DNA from: Bacilli bacterium
GTDB taxonomy: Bacteria > Bacillota_I > Bacilli_A > RF39 > UBA660
Assembly: GCA_028685445.1 (NCBI GenBank)
Contig: JAQUDY010000077.1
Location: 1 to 5,230, forward strand
Length of the DNA stretch: 5,230 nucleotides
Reading direction: 5' to 3'
The translations under genes and the position numbers were made by a program. The notes under the pieces are model-generated. The model was not told the origin of the DNA, did no database searches, and was given only the letters and a program-made list of their open reading frames with translations. Numbering within the stretch: the first letter of the stretch is position 1; every line of letters begins with the position of its first letter. Below, in pieces: positions 1-5,230 of this stretch.

Positions 1-323
1 TTTAACCACTTTAGCATATTTTTATACTCTTTTTTTTCTTCATAAAATCTTTGACCTAATTTTATTAAATTAATATCTACCTTTTTATTTACTACCCTAC
101 AATTGACGATAGCAAACTCAATCAACTCAATATCGCTATCATTATCTATTTTTTTCTTTTTTGCAAAGAAATAATCGAACACTTTTTTTCTATACTCAAT
201 TTTAATATTGGAAGAACAATCATTATTTAAAATCAACATTTTTATATCAGTTAAAATTTTCTTTTCATTTGGTTGATTAACAATATCTATGTAAATTTTA
301 CTTTTATCATCTAATAATTCAAT
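1..323 (-). CDS. Unrecognised protein, 3' end beyond the window; possible ATT start
   Basis: A reading frame stays open from 323 to the left edge, at least 107 codons, which is long for such AT-rich DNA. The protein is rich in Lys, Ile, Asn and Asp. It begins IELLDDKSKIYIDIV, has a KKKKIDNDSD stretch near the middle and ends at the edge with MLKWL. I recognise no family, signal peptide or membrane segment. A strong GGAGG (332-336) lies 8 bases before an ATT codon at 323-321, and the frame is closed by a TAA just upstream at 345-347. The TTG codons near the GGAGG are in another frame that stops at once. The first ordinary starts in frame are ATG at 239 and GTG at 182, neither with a visible ribosome binding site. 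Either ATT is the start, or one base was gained or lost near the 5' end. It follows int but has its own promoter and lies beyond the int terminator. Confidence 0.6.
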   Translation of the reverse strand, partial: MELLDDKSKIYIDIVNQPNEKKILTDIKMLILNNDCSSNIKIEYRKKVFDYFFAKKKKIDNDSDIELIEFAIVNCRVVNKKVDINLIKLGQRFYEEKKEYKNMLKWL

Positions 324-331
324 ATCAAAAA

Positions 332-336
332 CCTCC
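332..336 (-). promoter_or_regulatory. Ribosome binding site pointing to an ATT start
   Basis: GGAGG on the minus strand, 8 bases before the ATT at 323. It matters because it places translation initiation where no ATG, GTG or TTG exists in the open frame. Confidence 0.55.
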
Positions 337-377
337 TTTATACATTATAAGTCTTTACTAGCCCTTAATTAACATTT

Positions 378-386
378 ATTATATCA
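378..386 (-). promoter_or_regulatory. Extended -10 promoter for the leftmost gene
   Basis: The minus strand reads TGATATAAT: a perfect TATAAT preceded by TG one base upstream, the extended -10 form that works without a good -35. No convincing -35 is seen 16-18 bases upstream. Transcription would start near 371 and give a leader of about 48 bases before the gene that starts near 323. It lies just past the int terminator, so the leftmost gene is probably transcribed separately. Confidence 0.55.
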
Positions 387-436
387 CGATTTTTATTTTT
401 TTTGGTTAAAACACTGCAAAAATCATTTTTTGTATT

Positions 437-457
437 AAAAAAAGCATTTCTGCTTTT
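437..457 (-). terminator. Intrinsic terminator after the integrase gene
   Basis: On the minus strand, directly after the int stop codon, AAAAGCA pairs with TGCTTTT (7 bp) around a GAAA tetraloop, and the T run continues past the stem (A run at 437-443 on the plus strand). This is a classical Rho-independent terminator and ends the ssb-int unit. Confidence 0.75.
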
Positions 458-458
458 C

Positions 459-1271
459 TTACAAATTATTAATTGTATCAACTATTTCGCCCAATTTATT
501 TTTAAACATATGAGCGTAAGTATTTAGTGTTTCATCTATTTTAGTATGACCTAAGTATTTCGCTACCATTGTTATATTGGCACCATTATTAATTAATAGA
601 GAAGCACAGGAATGTCTAAAATCATGGATTCTAATTTGTTTGACTCCTGCTAATTTACAATTATTATTTTTTCTATCCCTCATAACCGATTTACCAAGAG
701 GTTCAAATGACCCAAATACATACCATTCTTCTGTAAAACCAAATATACTTTTTTGAATTACTTTTAATTTTATCAAGTCATCTATTAATTTATCTGGTAT
801 AGGTATTTCTCTAATGCTAGATTTTGTTTTTGGAGTGCTTACTAAGAATTTATTACCATCTATATTTTCAATTATATTTTTATTTATACTTAATTCTTTA
901 TTTTTAAAATCTATATCTTTCCAAGTAATACCTCTAACTTCTCCAGACCTACAACCACAATAGTAGAGTGTTTCATATAATGCTTTAAATTTTATATCTC
1001 CCTCTACTGAGATAAACTTATTAAATTCTTCGTAAGTCCAAAATTCCATTTCCTTTGGCATCTCATTTGGATTATTAAAATTAGTCATTTTATTATACAT
1101 ACTATTGAAGTTGAAGTCGTACCATTTTGAACCAAAATTTAATACCGATTTAAGGTATTTAAATAAATCATTTTTAGTTCTAGTAGCTAAATCAAGATTA
1201 TTCATTTGTTTTTTCCATTCTTCATTAGTAACATCATTATCTTTTCTTTTAATATTCTTAGGTTTTTTCAT
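459..1271 (-). CDS. int: Tyrosine recombinase (phage/ICE-type integrase), N-terminally short
   Basis: A 270-residue site-specific recombinase that would cut and rejoin DNA at attachment sites through a covalent tyrosine-DNA bond. The catalytic domain is complete: Arg108 in CGCRSGE, Lys150 in TPKTKSS, His216 and Arg219 in HDFRHSCASLL, His242 in YLGHTKI and the nucleophile Tyr252 in LNTYAH. Residues about 15-65 look like the later helices of the SAM-like core-binding domain. Relatives in Bacillota usually have about 100 or more extra N-terminal residues, with an AP2-like arm-binding domain; these are missing here. The ATG at 1271 has no close ribosome binding site (a GAGG lies 14 bases away), and the frame is closed upstream by a TGA overlapping the end of ssb. 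Translation may therefore depend on ssb translation, or the gene may be a 5'-truncated remnant. ssb lies 23 bases upstream on the same strand. The family call is firm; activity is doubtful. Confidence 0.9.
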   Translation of the reverse strand: MKKPKNIKRKDNDVTNEEWKKQMNNLDLATRTKNDLFKYLKSVLNFGSKWYDFNFNSMYNKMTNFNNPNEMPKEMEFWTYEEFNKFISVEGDIKFKALYETLYYCGCRSGEVRGITWKDIDFKNKELSINKNIIENIDGNKFLVSTPKTKSSIREIPIPDKLIDDLIKLKVIQKSIFGFTEEWYVFGSFEPLGKSVMRDRKNNNCKLAGVKQIRIHDFRHSCASLLINNGANITMVAKYLGHTKIDETLNTYAHMFKNKLGEIVDTINNL

Positions 1272-1294
1272 ACGTATATATTTAACCTCATCTC

Positions 1295-1597
1295 TTATTC
1301 ATCTTTTTTATTACTTATAAAAGTTACTTTTTCTGCAACTACTTCAGTTACTGATTTATTTACTTGGAGTCTTCCTTTAATTCCGACTACATCGTCTTTT
1401 TTACAAAACTCTACTGTCTTTTCAGCAATATTATTCCATAAGACACATTTAATTAAATCAGTTTCATAAATACCCTCTGGATTTTTATAAACTCTTTGGA
1501 CTGCAATAGTTATAGTAGTTACAATTTTATCATTTTCTAACTTCGTAACCTCTGGATTATCAACTAATCTTCCTACTAGTACAATTTGATTCAACAT
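1295..1597 (-). CDS. ssb: Short single-stranded DNA-binding protein (SSB)
   Basis: A 100-residue OB-fold protein that coats single-stranded DNA during replication and recombination. The start MLNQIVLVGRLVDNPEV, the centre with YETDLIKCVLWN and the later GIKGRLQV and VTEVVAEKVTFI strands are the usual SSB signature. Housekeeping SSBs are about 150-180 residues and end in an acidic tip such as DDDIPF, which recruits partner proteins. This one stops right after the OB fold (SNKKDE), and its loop between LQV and VTEVV is also shortened. Such small SSBs are common on prophages and conjugative elements. The ATG has a good GGAGG at 1603-1607, 5 bases upstream. Co-directional with int, 23 bases away, so probably co-transcribed and ended by the terminator at 437-457. 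No clear promoter is seen close to it. Confidence 0.88.
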   Translation of the reverse strand: MLNQIVLVGRLVDNPEVTKLENDKIVTTITIAVQRVYKNPEGIYETDLIKCVLWNNIAEKTVEFCKKDDVVGIKGRLQVNKSVTEVVAEKVTFISNKKDE

Positions 1598-1867
1598 AAT
1601 TTCCTCCTTTTCCTCTATTAACTATCTAATTTTTTAAGCAGTTAAATCAACATCTATATTTAAACTTTATTTGACACAATTTTAAAAAGAGTTACTCTCT
1701 TTTAATGTAATTCCACTTGATAGATATTGAACTCGTGTTAAAACTTAAATAAAACGTGAAATAACATGTGATATTGATTCAACTTAATCTAAAAGTTATT
1801 TATACCAAACAAAAAAAGCATAACCATTTAAATTCATTACACTATTTTATTAAAATAACTAAATACT

Positions 1868-1895
1868 AAAAAAGGAGAAAGGGAAAAAGGGAAAA
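1868..1895 (+). repeat. Homopurine tract with mirror symmetry
   Basis: 28 consecutive purines on the plus strand. Within it, 1878-1894 (AAAGGGAAAAAGGGAAA) reads the same forwards and backwards on one strand, a mirror repeat. Such tracts can form intramolecular triplexes in supercoiled DNA. No open frame follows, so its ribosome-binding-site-like GGAG is probably meaningless. Confidence 0.6.
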
Positions 1896-1934
1896 TTTAT
1901 TTTGTCATTGAGAAAGGTTTAATGATTTTTATTC

Positions 1935-1940
1935 ATTATA
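1935..1940 (-). promoter_or_regulatory. Possible -10 element upstream of ssb
   Basis: A perfect TATAAT on the minus strand, without a good -35 at 16-18 bases and without the TG of an extended -10. It lies about 340 bases before ssb and 36 or more bases downstream of the TCGCCTA repeats. If used, it would need an activator and would give a long leader. A chance match is possible in such AT-rich DNA. Confidence 0.25.
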
Positions 1941-1975
1941 TCTTTTTGTAAATATTACTAGCTTATTTTTCTAAT

Positions 1976-2015
1976 ATCGCCTAAAAATCGCCTACGATAA
2001 TTTAAATGTCGCCTA
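1976..2015. repeat. Three phased TCGCCTA direct repeats (possible protein-binding sites)
   Basis: TCGCCTA occurs at 1977-1983, 1988-1994 and 2009-2015 on the plus strand (TAGGCGA on the minus strand). Start-to-start distances are 11 and 21 bases, about one and two helical turns, so all copies face the same side of the DNA. The 7+4 spacing of the first two resembles sites of OmpR/PhoB-type regulators; integrase arm sites or replication iterons are other options. The GC-containing motif stands out in the AT-rich surroundings. Confidence 0.55.
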
Positions 2016-2046
2016 ATTTTTAGAAAACGCTTATAAACAAAAGGAT

Positions 2047-2074
2047 AAAAAAAGAGCTAGGCGTTAAGCCTAGC
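2047..2074 (-). terminator. Intrinsic terminator of the candidate small RNA / recG-DUF975 unit
   Basis: The minus strand reads GCTAGGC, loop TTAAC, GCCTAGC (7 bp, GC-rich for this DNA), then TC and seven Ts. It is the first terminator after the DUF975 stop, so it can end both the operon mRNA and the small RNA. Confidence 0.85.
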
Positions 2075-2149
2075 ATTCAGGGGGTTTTGGTTGATACACT
2101 CTAACATTAAATCGTTAGAGATATCTAAGCATGATTTATCATCATGCCT
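2047..2149 (-). ncRNA. Candidate small RNA downstream of the DUF975 gene
   Basis: A transcript of about 103 bases is predicted from A2149 to the T run at 2053-2047. In order, the minus strand shows hairpin A (7 bp, GCATGAT/ATCATGC, 2147-2129), hairpin B (7 bp, CTCTAAC/GTTAGAG, 2120-2099), an unpaired stretch with GTATCA and then CCAAAACCCCC (about 2098-2079), and the terminator hairpin. A promoter with consensus-like boxes sits right before it. Unpaired C-rich segments in Bacillota small RNAs often pair with Shine-Dalgarno regions of target mRNAs; that role is inferred here. No known RNA family was recognised. Alternatively it is simply the structured 3' UTR of the DUF975 mRNA. Confidence 0.5.
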
Positions 2150-2155
2150 AAATTA

Positions 2156-2184
2156 ATGATATAAGATTTTCATTTCTTTGTCAA
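2156..2184 (-). promoter_or_regulatory. Promoter of the downstream candidate small RNA
   Basis: On the minus strand, a perfect -35 TTGACA (2184-2179), a 17-base spacer and TATCAT (2161-2156, 5 of 6 to consensus). The predicted start is A2149, immediately before hairpin A. The -35 overlaps the TGA stop codon of the DUF975 gene (2183-2181), an arrangement typical of small RNA promoters at the end of a gene. Confidence 0.6.
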
Positions 2185-2774
2185 TCAATTTTATTGATTT
2201 TTTTTAGTTCTTCGTAATAAAGTGCATCAGCGACTAATATATATGGAATAACATACCAAAAGGTTACAATTATAGTTAATATCCATCCTAGGAAACTTAA
2301 TATGAATTTTAGATAGTCCCATTTATATCCTTTCATCATCTTTTTGCTTGTATCAAGACATGCAAGTGGGTCTTTATTACCATCTGCCATTAGATATGGA
2401 GCCATATTATAACTTAGTGCAGCTATCATACCTGGTATGATTAATAATAATGTCCAAAGGGTTATAAATATGCTTGTTAAGATAAACAGTCCAGATACAA
2501 ACAAGAAACTTGAATAAAATTTAAATATTAAAGATTTATCAAATTCATCTTTTCTAATCTTTTTTAATATAAATGCAAGTAAGCCTATATTTAAAGGATA
2601 TATTAAAATACTGATTATAAAATTTGTTGCTAAATCTACCTCTTCATTTGGTGAACTAAATAAATAGCCTAAAAAAATTGTTATTAATGTTATTAATAAA
2701 TAAGGCATTAAAATGTTTAATAGATTTTTGTTAACAATTTCTTTAGCTTGTTCTTTTATTTTTTTTCGATCCAT
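2181..2774 (-). CDS. DUF975 family integral membrane protein
   Basis: A 197-residue membrane protein of unknown function. After a charged amphipathic start (MDRKKIKEQAKEIVNKN) come hydrophobic segments at about residues 18-39, 50-71, 88-125 (probably two spans, with a Pro-Gly break in IIPGM) and 155-185. The motif MMKGYKWDYLKF followed by LSFLGWIL and a WYVIPY stretch is the hallmark of DUF975, a family widespread in low-GC Bacillota. The ATG is preceded by AGGAGG at 2779-2784, 4 bases away. It begins 22 bases after the recG stop, so it is probably co-transcribed with recG, although nothing links the two functionally. Its TGA stop lies inside the -35 box of the candidate small RNA. Family assignment is from motif recognition; function unknown. 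Confidence 0.82.
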   Translation of the reverse strand: MDRKKIKEQAKEIVNKNLLNILMPYLLITLITIFLGYLFSSPNEEVDLATNFIISILIYPLNIGLLAFILKKIRKDEFDKSLIFKFYSSFLFVSGLFILTSIFITLWTLLLIIPGMIAALSYNMAPYLMADGNKDPLACLDTSKKMMKGYKWDYLKFILSFLGWILTIIVTFWYVIPYILVADALYYEELKKINKID

Positions 2775-2796
2775 ACTTCCTCCTTAATAAATTTAT

Positions 2797-4788
2797 TCAG
2801 TCTATAAACATTATACTATCAATTATTAGTTTTTGTTCAGGAAAATCACTTAAATTATTTAAATGATTATTTAAGAAATCTTCACTATCTTTTTTGCATT
2901 GTAATAAAATCTTATAATCTGTTTTTAAATTGGCTATTTTAAAATTCATGTCTCCGCTTTGTTTTATTCCAAATAAATCTCCTATCCCTCTTAATTCAAA
3001 ATCTTTTTCGCTTATTTCAAAACCATCTGTCGTTTTTTCCATAATCTTTAATCTTTCTTTCTCATGATTACTAATTAAATAACAATAACTAGCAAAGTTA
3101 TTTCTTCCAATTCTACCCCTTAACTGATGAAGCGTTGCAAGTCCAAATCTTTCTGCATTAAATATTACAATAGTAGTAGCATTTTTTACATCTACGCCAA
3201 CTTCAATAACAGTTGTTGAAATTAAAATTTTAATTTCGTTATTTTGAAACTTTTTCATAATAATATCTTTTTCTTTTGGATTTAATTGACCATGCATTAT
3301 ATCAAGAGGTATTTTGTTATTGAAAGCAGCATTTAATTTATTGTATATTGAGTTTACATTTTCCATTGCTTTTGTTTCATCGTCTTCTATTAATGGGACT
3401 ACCACATAAATTTGATGTCCTAATTTTATTTGTTCTAACATCTTTAATAATACTTCTTTTATATCTTTTTCTTTAATTACTTTAGTAATTACGGTTTTAT
3501 TATTTTGTGGCTTAATTTTTATTTGAGAAATATCCATGTCTCCATAAATAGTTAAAGCTAAAGTTCTAGGAATTGGTGTTGCGCTTAAATAAAGCACGTC
3601 TACTTCTTTCCCTTTTTTTTGAAGATTCTGTCTTTGTTTTACTCCGAATCGATGTTGTTCATCTGTTATTACTAAACCTAAATTATTGAATTTAACTTCA
3701 TCATTTAAAACAGAGTGAGTACCAATTAATAAATCTATATTTTGATCTTGCAAATCTTTTATAATCTTAGATCGTTATTTTGTTTTAGTAGAACTAGTAA
3801 GTAATGCTATTTTCATTTCTTTTTCAGAAAAAAATTTTAAGCAATTTTCATAATGTTGAATTGCTAGAATTTCTGTTGGTGCCATTAATATTCCTTGATG
3901 ATTAGATAATTTATTTATATACAATCCTAAGAAAGCAACAATTGTTTTTCCAGTACCAACATCTCCTAATAATAACCTATTCATTCTTTTACCAGATTTT
4001 AAGTCTTTAATTATTTCATTTGTTGCTTCTAATTGATCTTTTGTTAAAACAAAAGGAAGATTATCAATTTTATCTCTCAATATTTTTTCTTCAAAAGACT
4101 TTATATTAGAAGGAATCATTTCATTATTTTTTAATTTTAGAAAGTTGATTTTTAACATAAACACGAACAATTCTTCATAAGTTAATAATAATTTTGAAGA
4201 TTTAAAAAGATTATAATCTTTTGGGTTATGAATATTCTTTACTGCTATTAATTTATCTATGAATTGATAGTTATTCATCAAATAATTGGGAATATAATTC
4301 TGTATATGATCTTTTGTTTTTAAGCCTTCTAAAATTAATTTATTAAAATTGGTTTTTTTTATTCCTTTTGTTAGATGATAAACAGGTTCCATCGTTGCTC
4401 TAAGTATAGGCGATAATTTGATATCAGAAGCAGTAAAAAGATTCTGCTTTTTATTATATTTTCCAATCAAAGAAACTTCTTTTCCTATTTTTAAATTGTT
4501 TTTTAAAAATGATCTATTAAAAATTTCGGTTTTTACAATAATTGAATTAGTATTTATATTAAAAGTCATTTTATTTAAATTTTTTTTAAAATAAAAAACT
4601 CTTGGATTAGAATCTAAGATTCCGTTAATAACTATTGTTTCATTATTTTTTGTCTCATTAATTTTCTGTGGTTTATAATAATTGTACCGATAAGGATAAT
4701 AACTTAAAAGATCTTCTAAGCTGTTAATATTTAATTTATTTAATTCATGTAAAGTTTTAAGGCCTATACCTTTTATATCTTCTAACAT
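2797..4788 (-). pseudogene. recG: ATP-dependent DNA helicase RecG, interrupted by an in-frame TAA
   Basis: RecG remodels stalled replication forks and branched recombination intermediates. The frame spans 664 codons including the stops, close to the usual length. One TAA at 3777-3775 (codon 338) cuts it; the frame is the same on both sides, so this is a nonsense change and not a frameshift. Upstream of it: a helix-hairpin-helix-like start (MLEDIKGIGLKTLHELN), the wedge/OB region, the Q motif FVLTKDQ, Walker A GDVGTGKT (275-282) and motif Ia MAPTEILA (302-309). Downstream: IGTHSVL, DEQH (376-379), LSATPIPRT (about 401-409), MHGQLNPKEK, TTVIEVGVDV, QLRGRIGR (about 555-562) and a TRG-like DGFEISEKDFELRG region. 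I start at 4788, 5 bases after GGAGG (4798-4794), not at the ATG at 4818 that would read through this site. Neither half alone holds all ATPase motifs. All else is intact, so the lesion is recent, an assembly error, or read through. The second half has no ribosome binding site of its own. Confidence 0.9.
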
Positions 4789-4827
4789 TATAACCTCCAT
4801 TTTTTTTGAAAAAACCATTGAAAACAG

Positions 4828-4856
4828 TTGACAAAGCTACTATTTTAATATAGTAT
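4828..4856 (+). promoter_or_regulatory. Promoter of the plus-strand candidate small RNA
   Basis: Plus strand: perfect -35 TTGACA (4828-4833), a 17-base spacer, TAGTAT (4851-4856, 4 of 6 to consensus). The start would fall at about A4861, just before the first hairpin. It points away from recG, whose start codon lies 40 bases to the left on the other strand. Confidence 0.6.
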
Positions 4857-4860
4857 ATAA

Positions 4861-4957
4861 AGCACCAATTCACTTTATGGCGAATTGGTGCTAGTATCAC
4901 ACTAGCCAACCCCTTTTTATTCTTTGAAGTCGACCCAGGGGGCGACTTCTTTTTTTT
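4861..4957 (+). ncRNA. Candidate small RNA between recG and nifJ
   Basis: About 97 bases on the plus strand, opposite to all protein genes here. It has its own promoter and terminator and no open frame. Hairpin 1 is a perfect 10-bp stem (GCACCAATTC/GAATTGGTGC, 4862-4871 with 4882-4891). Hairpin 2 is CTAGT/ACTAG around ATCAC (4891-4905). An unpaired CCAACCCC and U-rich stretch follows (4906-4925), then the terminator hairpin. Its loop ACCCAGGGGG could pair back with the CCCC to form a pseudoknot. Layout, promoter spacing and the GTATCA and CCAA(AA)CCCC elements resemble the candidate RNA at 2149-2047. I recognise no known family. Hairpin 1 is also a stem on the minus strand, followed by CTTTATAT, so it may double as a weak nifJ terminator. 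Confidence 0.55.
4926..4957 (+). terminator. Intrinsic terminator of the plus-strand candidate small RNA
   Basis: GAAGTCG (4926-4932) pairs with CGACTTC (4943-4949), followed by eight Ts (4950-4957). The T run only fits plus-strand transcription; on the minus strand the stem is followed by AAAGAATAAAAAGG. The T run overlaps the nifJ stop codon (4958-4956), so the two transcripts meet tail to tail. Confidence 0.85.
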
Positions 4958-5230
4958 ATTTTTCAGACATTTCTTTATAATAATTATAACGTTGTGCTGC
5001 TGCTTCTTGATTTTCTTTTAATAATTTTTTTGATAATTCTGTGTCTTTTAAACTTAAAACTCTATATCTTAATTGACTATTTAAAAACTCATCATATTTT
5101 TTAAAATCGGGTATTGGTGAATCTAAATATAACTTATCATTAAAGTACCTCATTAATAATATATAACCGCTTTCTACTGCTAGTTTTTGATTGTCCACAG
5201 CATTTACTAGACCTCCTTGGATTCCGTGTT
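4956..5230 (-). CDS. nifJ: Pyruvate:ferredoxin (flavodoxin) oxidoreductase, C-terminal end
   Basis: Only the last 90 or so codons are present; the frame is open through the right edge, and the GTG at 5198 is internal. The enzyme, normally about 1170 residues, oxidises pyruvate with CoA to acetyl-CoA and CO2 and passes electrons to ferredoxin, using thiamine diphosphate and iron-sulfur clusters. It is typical of anaerobes. The piece reads HGIQGGLVNAVDNQKLAVES, then GYILLMRY, LYLDSPIPDF, YDEFLNSQLRYRVL and QRYNYYKEM. These match the conserved NifJ tail after the thiamine diphosphate domain (HGI.GG, KLAVESGYW.L.RYNP, F..F...E.RY, RYN.YK). No catalytic or cluster residues lie in the visible part. 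The stop is TAA. No strong minus-strand terminator follows, only the 10-bp stem at 4891-4862. Confidence 0.87.
   Translation of the reverse strand, partial: HGIQGGLVNAVDNQKLAVESGYILLMRYFNDKLYLDSPIPDFKKYDEFLNSQLRYRVLSLKDTELSKKLLKENQEAAAQRYNYYKEMSEK

Larger units (their letters stand above)
1598..2046. other. Gene-free AT-rich interval, possible element boundary
   Basis: All six frames are broken by frequent stops, so I see no gene or gene remnant. It contains a weak 7-bp hairpin (1685-1691 with 1697-1703), a homopurine mirror tract, a minus-strand TATAAT at 1940-1935 without a matching -35, and three TCGCCTA repeats. It separates mobile-element-like genes (ssb, int) on the left from chromosome-like genes on the right, so a junction here is plausible but unproven. 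Confidence 0.5.

Noticed and set aside
1272..1290. Mini-frame of seven codons (MRLNIYV) between ssb and int, overlapping the int ATG
   Set aside because: The ATGA overlap could couple translation, but the mini-frame has no ribosome binding site and is too short to judge.
1105..1469. Plus-strand open frames opposite int and ssb (1105-1320 and 1206-1469)
   Set aside because: They are antisense to well-supported genes, have no ribosome binding sites, and encode low-complexity Phe/Leu/Ser-rich sequence as expected from reading A-rich genes backwards.
1685..1703. 7-bp AT-rich hairpin (AAAAGAG/CTCTTTT)
   Set aside because: The stem is weak, has no proper T run beyond it on the plus strand and only one extra T on the minus strand, and no gene ends before it.
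437..1821. 11-base direct repeat AAAAAAAGCAT at 437-447 and 1811-1821, flanking ssb-int like an att core
   Set aside because: It is mostly an A run plus GCAT, and such matches are expected by chance in this AT-rich DNA. The left copy is explained by the int terminator stem, and the flanks do not match.
2183..2205. Plus-strand hairpin AATCAAT/ATTGATT followed by a T run, terminator-like
   Set aside because: It lies in the coding end of the DUF975 gene, where Lys, Ile and Asp codons on the minus strand produce it. No plus-strand promoter or gene leads into it.
2797..3753. Second half of recG as an independent gene starting at the TTG at 3753
   Set aside because: It has no ribosome binding site, lacks Walker A and the wedge domain, and continues the first half in the same frame.
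4789..4818. Longer recG start at the ATG at 4818 (ten extra residues, MVFSKKMEVI)
   Set aside because: It has no ribosome binding site, its codons run through the GGAGG, and RecG proteins normally begin near the LEDIKGIG helix.
1..5230. CRISPR arrays, tRNA or rRNA genes, complete insertion sequence, recoded TGA or TAA
   Set aside because: No regularly spaced long repeats, no tRNA or rRNA sequence and no transposase were seen. TGA and TAA both end genes here and Trp is TGG, so recoding is not supported.

Overview
The window is a very AT-rich piece of bacterial DNA that reads with the standard bacterial code. Trp is TGG, and TGA ends both recG and the downstream membrane-protein gene, so this is not the Mycoplasma code. 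Strong GGAGG ribosome binding sites, the DUF975 membrane protein, a pyruvate:ferredoxin oxidoreductase and a Firmicutes-type integrase suggest a low-GC anaerobic Bacillota (possibly a gut Bacilli/Mycoplasmatota relative). The species cannot be named from the sequence. Every protein gene is on the minus strand, so the gene order reads from right to left.

Right part (5230 to about 2047), probably chromosomal: the 3' end of nifJ (pyruvate:ferredoxin oxidoreductase); then recG, complete in length and in all helicase motifs but cut by one in-frame TAA; then, 22 bases on, a DUF975-type membrane protein. Two candidate small RNA genes that do not code for protein lie here. One is on the plus strand between recG and nifJ (about 4861-4957), the other on the minus strand just after the DUF975 gene (about 2149-2047). 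Both have a TTGACA promoter with 17-base spacing, two hairpins, an unpaired C-rich stretch and a terminator hairpin with a U tract. I regard this pair as the most interesting observation.

Middle (about 1598-2046): roughly 450 bases without a gene. It holds three TCGCCTA repeats spaced 11 and 21 bases apart, a homopurine mirror repeat and a perfect but isolated TATAAT.

Left part (1 to 1597), with a mobile-element character: a short single-stranded DNA-binding protein, a tyrosine recombinase that has its catalytic domain but lacks the usual N-terminal arm-binding domain, a terminator, an extended -10 promoter, and the start of an unrecognised gene that runs off the left edge. That gene has a strong ribosome binding site but no ATG/GTG/TTG at the expected place; an ATT is there instead.

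Reading: a short accessory segment (ssb, int, unknown gene) abuts a chromosomal block (nifJ, recG, DUF975), with the junction probably in the gene-free region. The integrase may be a decayed remnant, and recG may be freshly inactivated.
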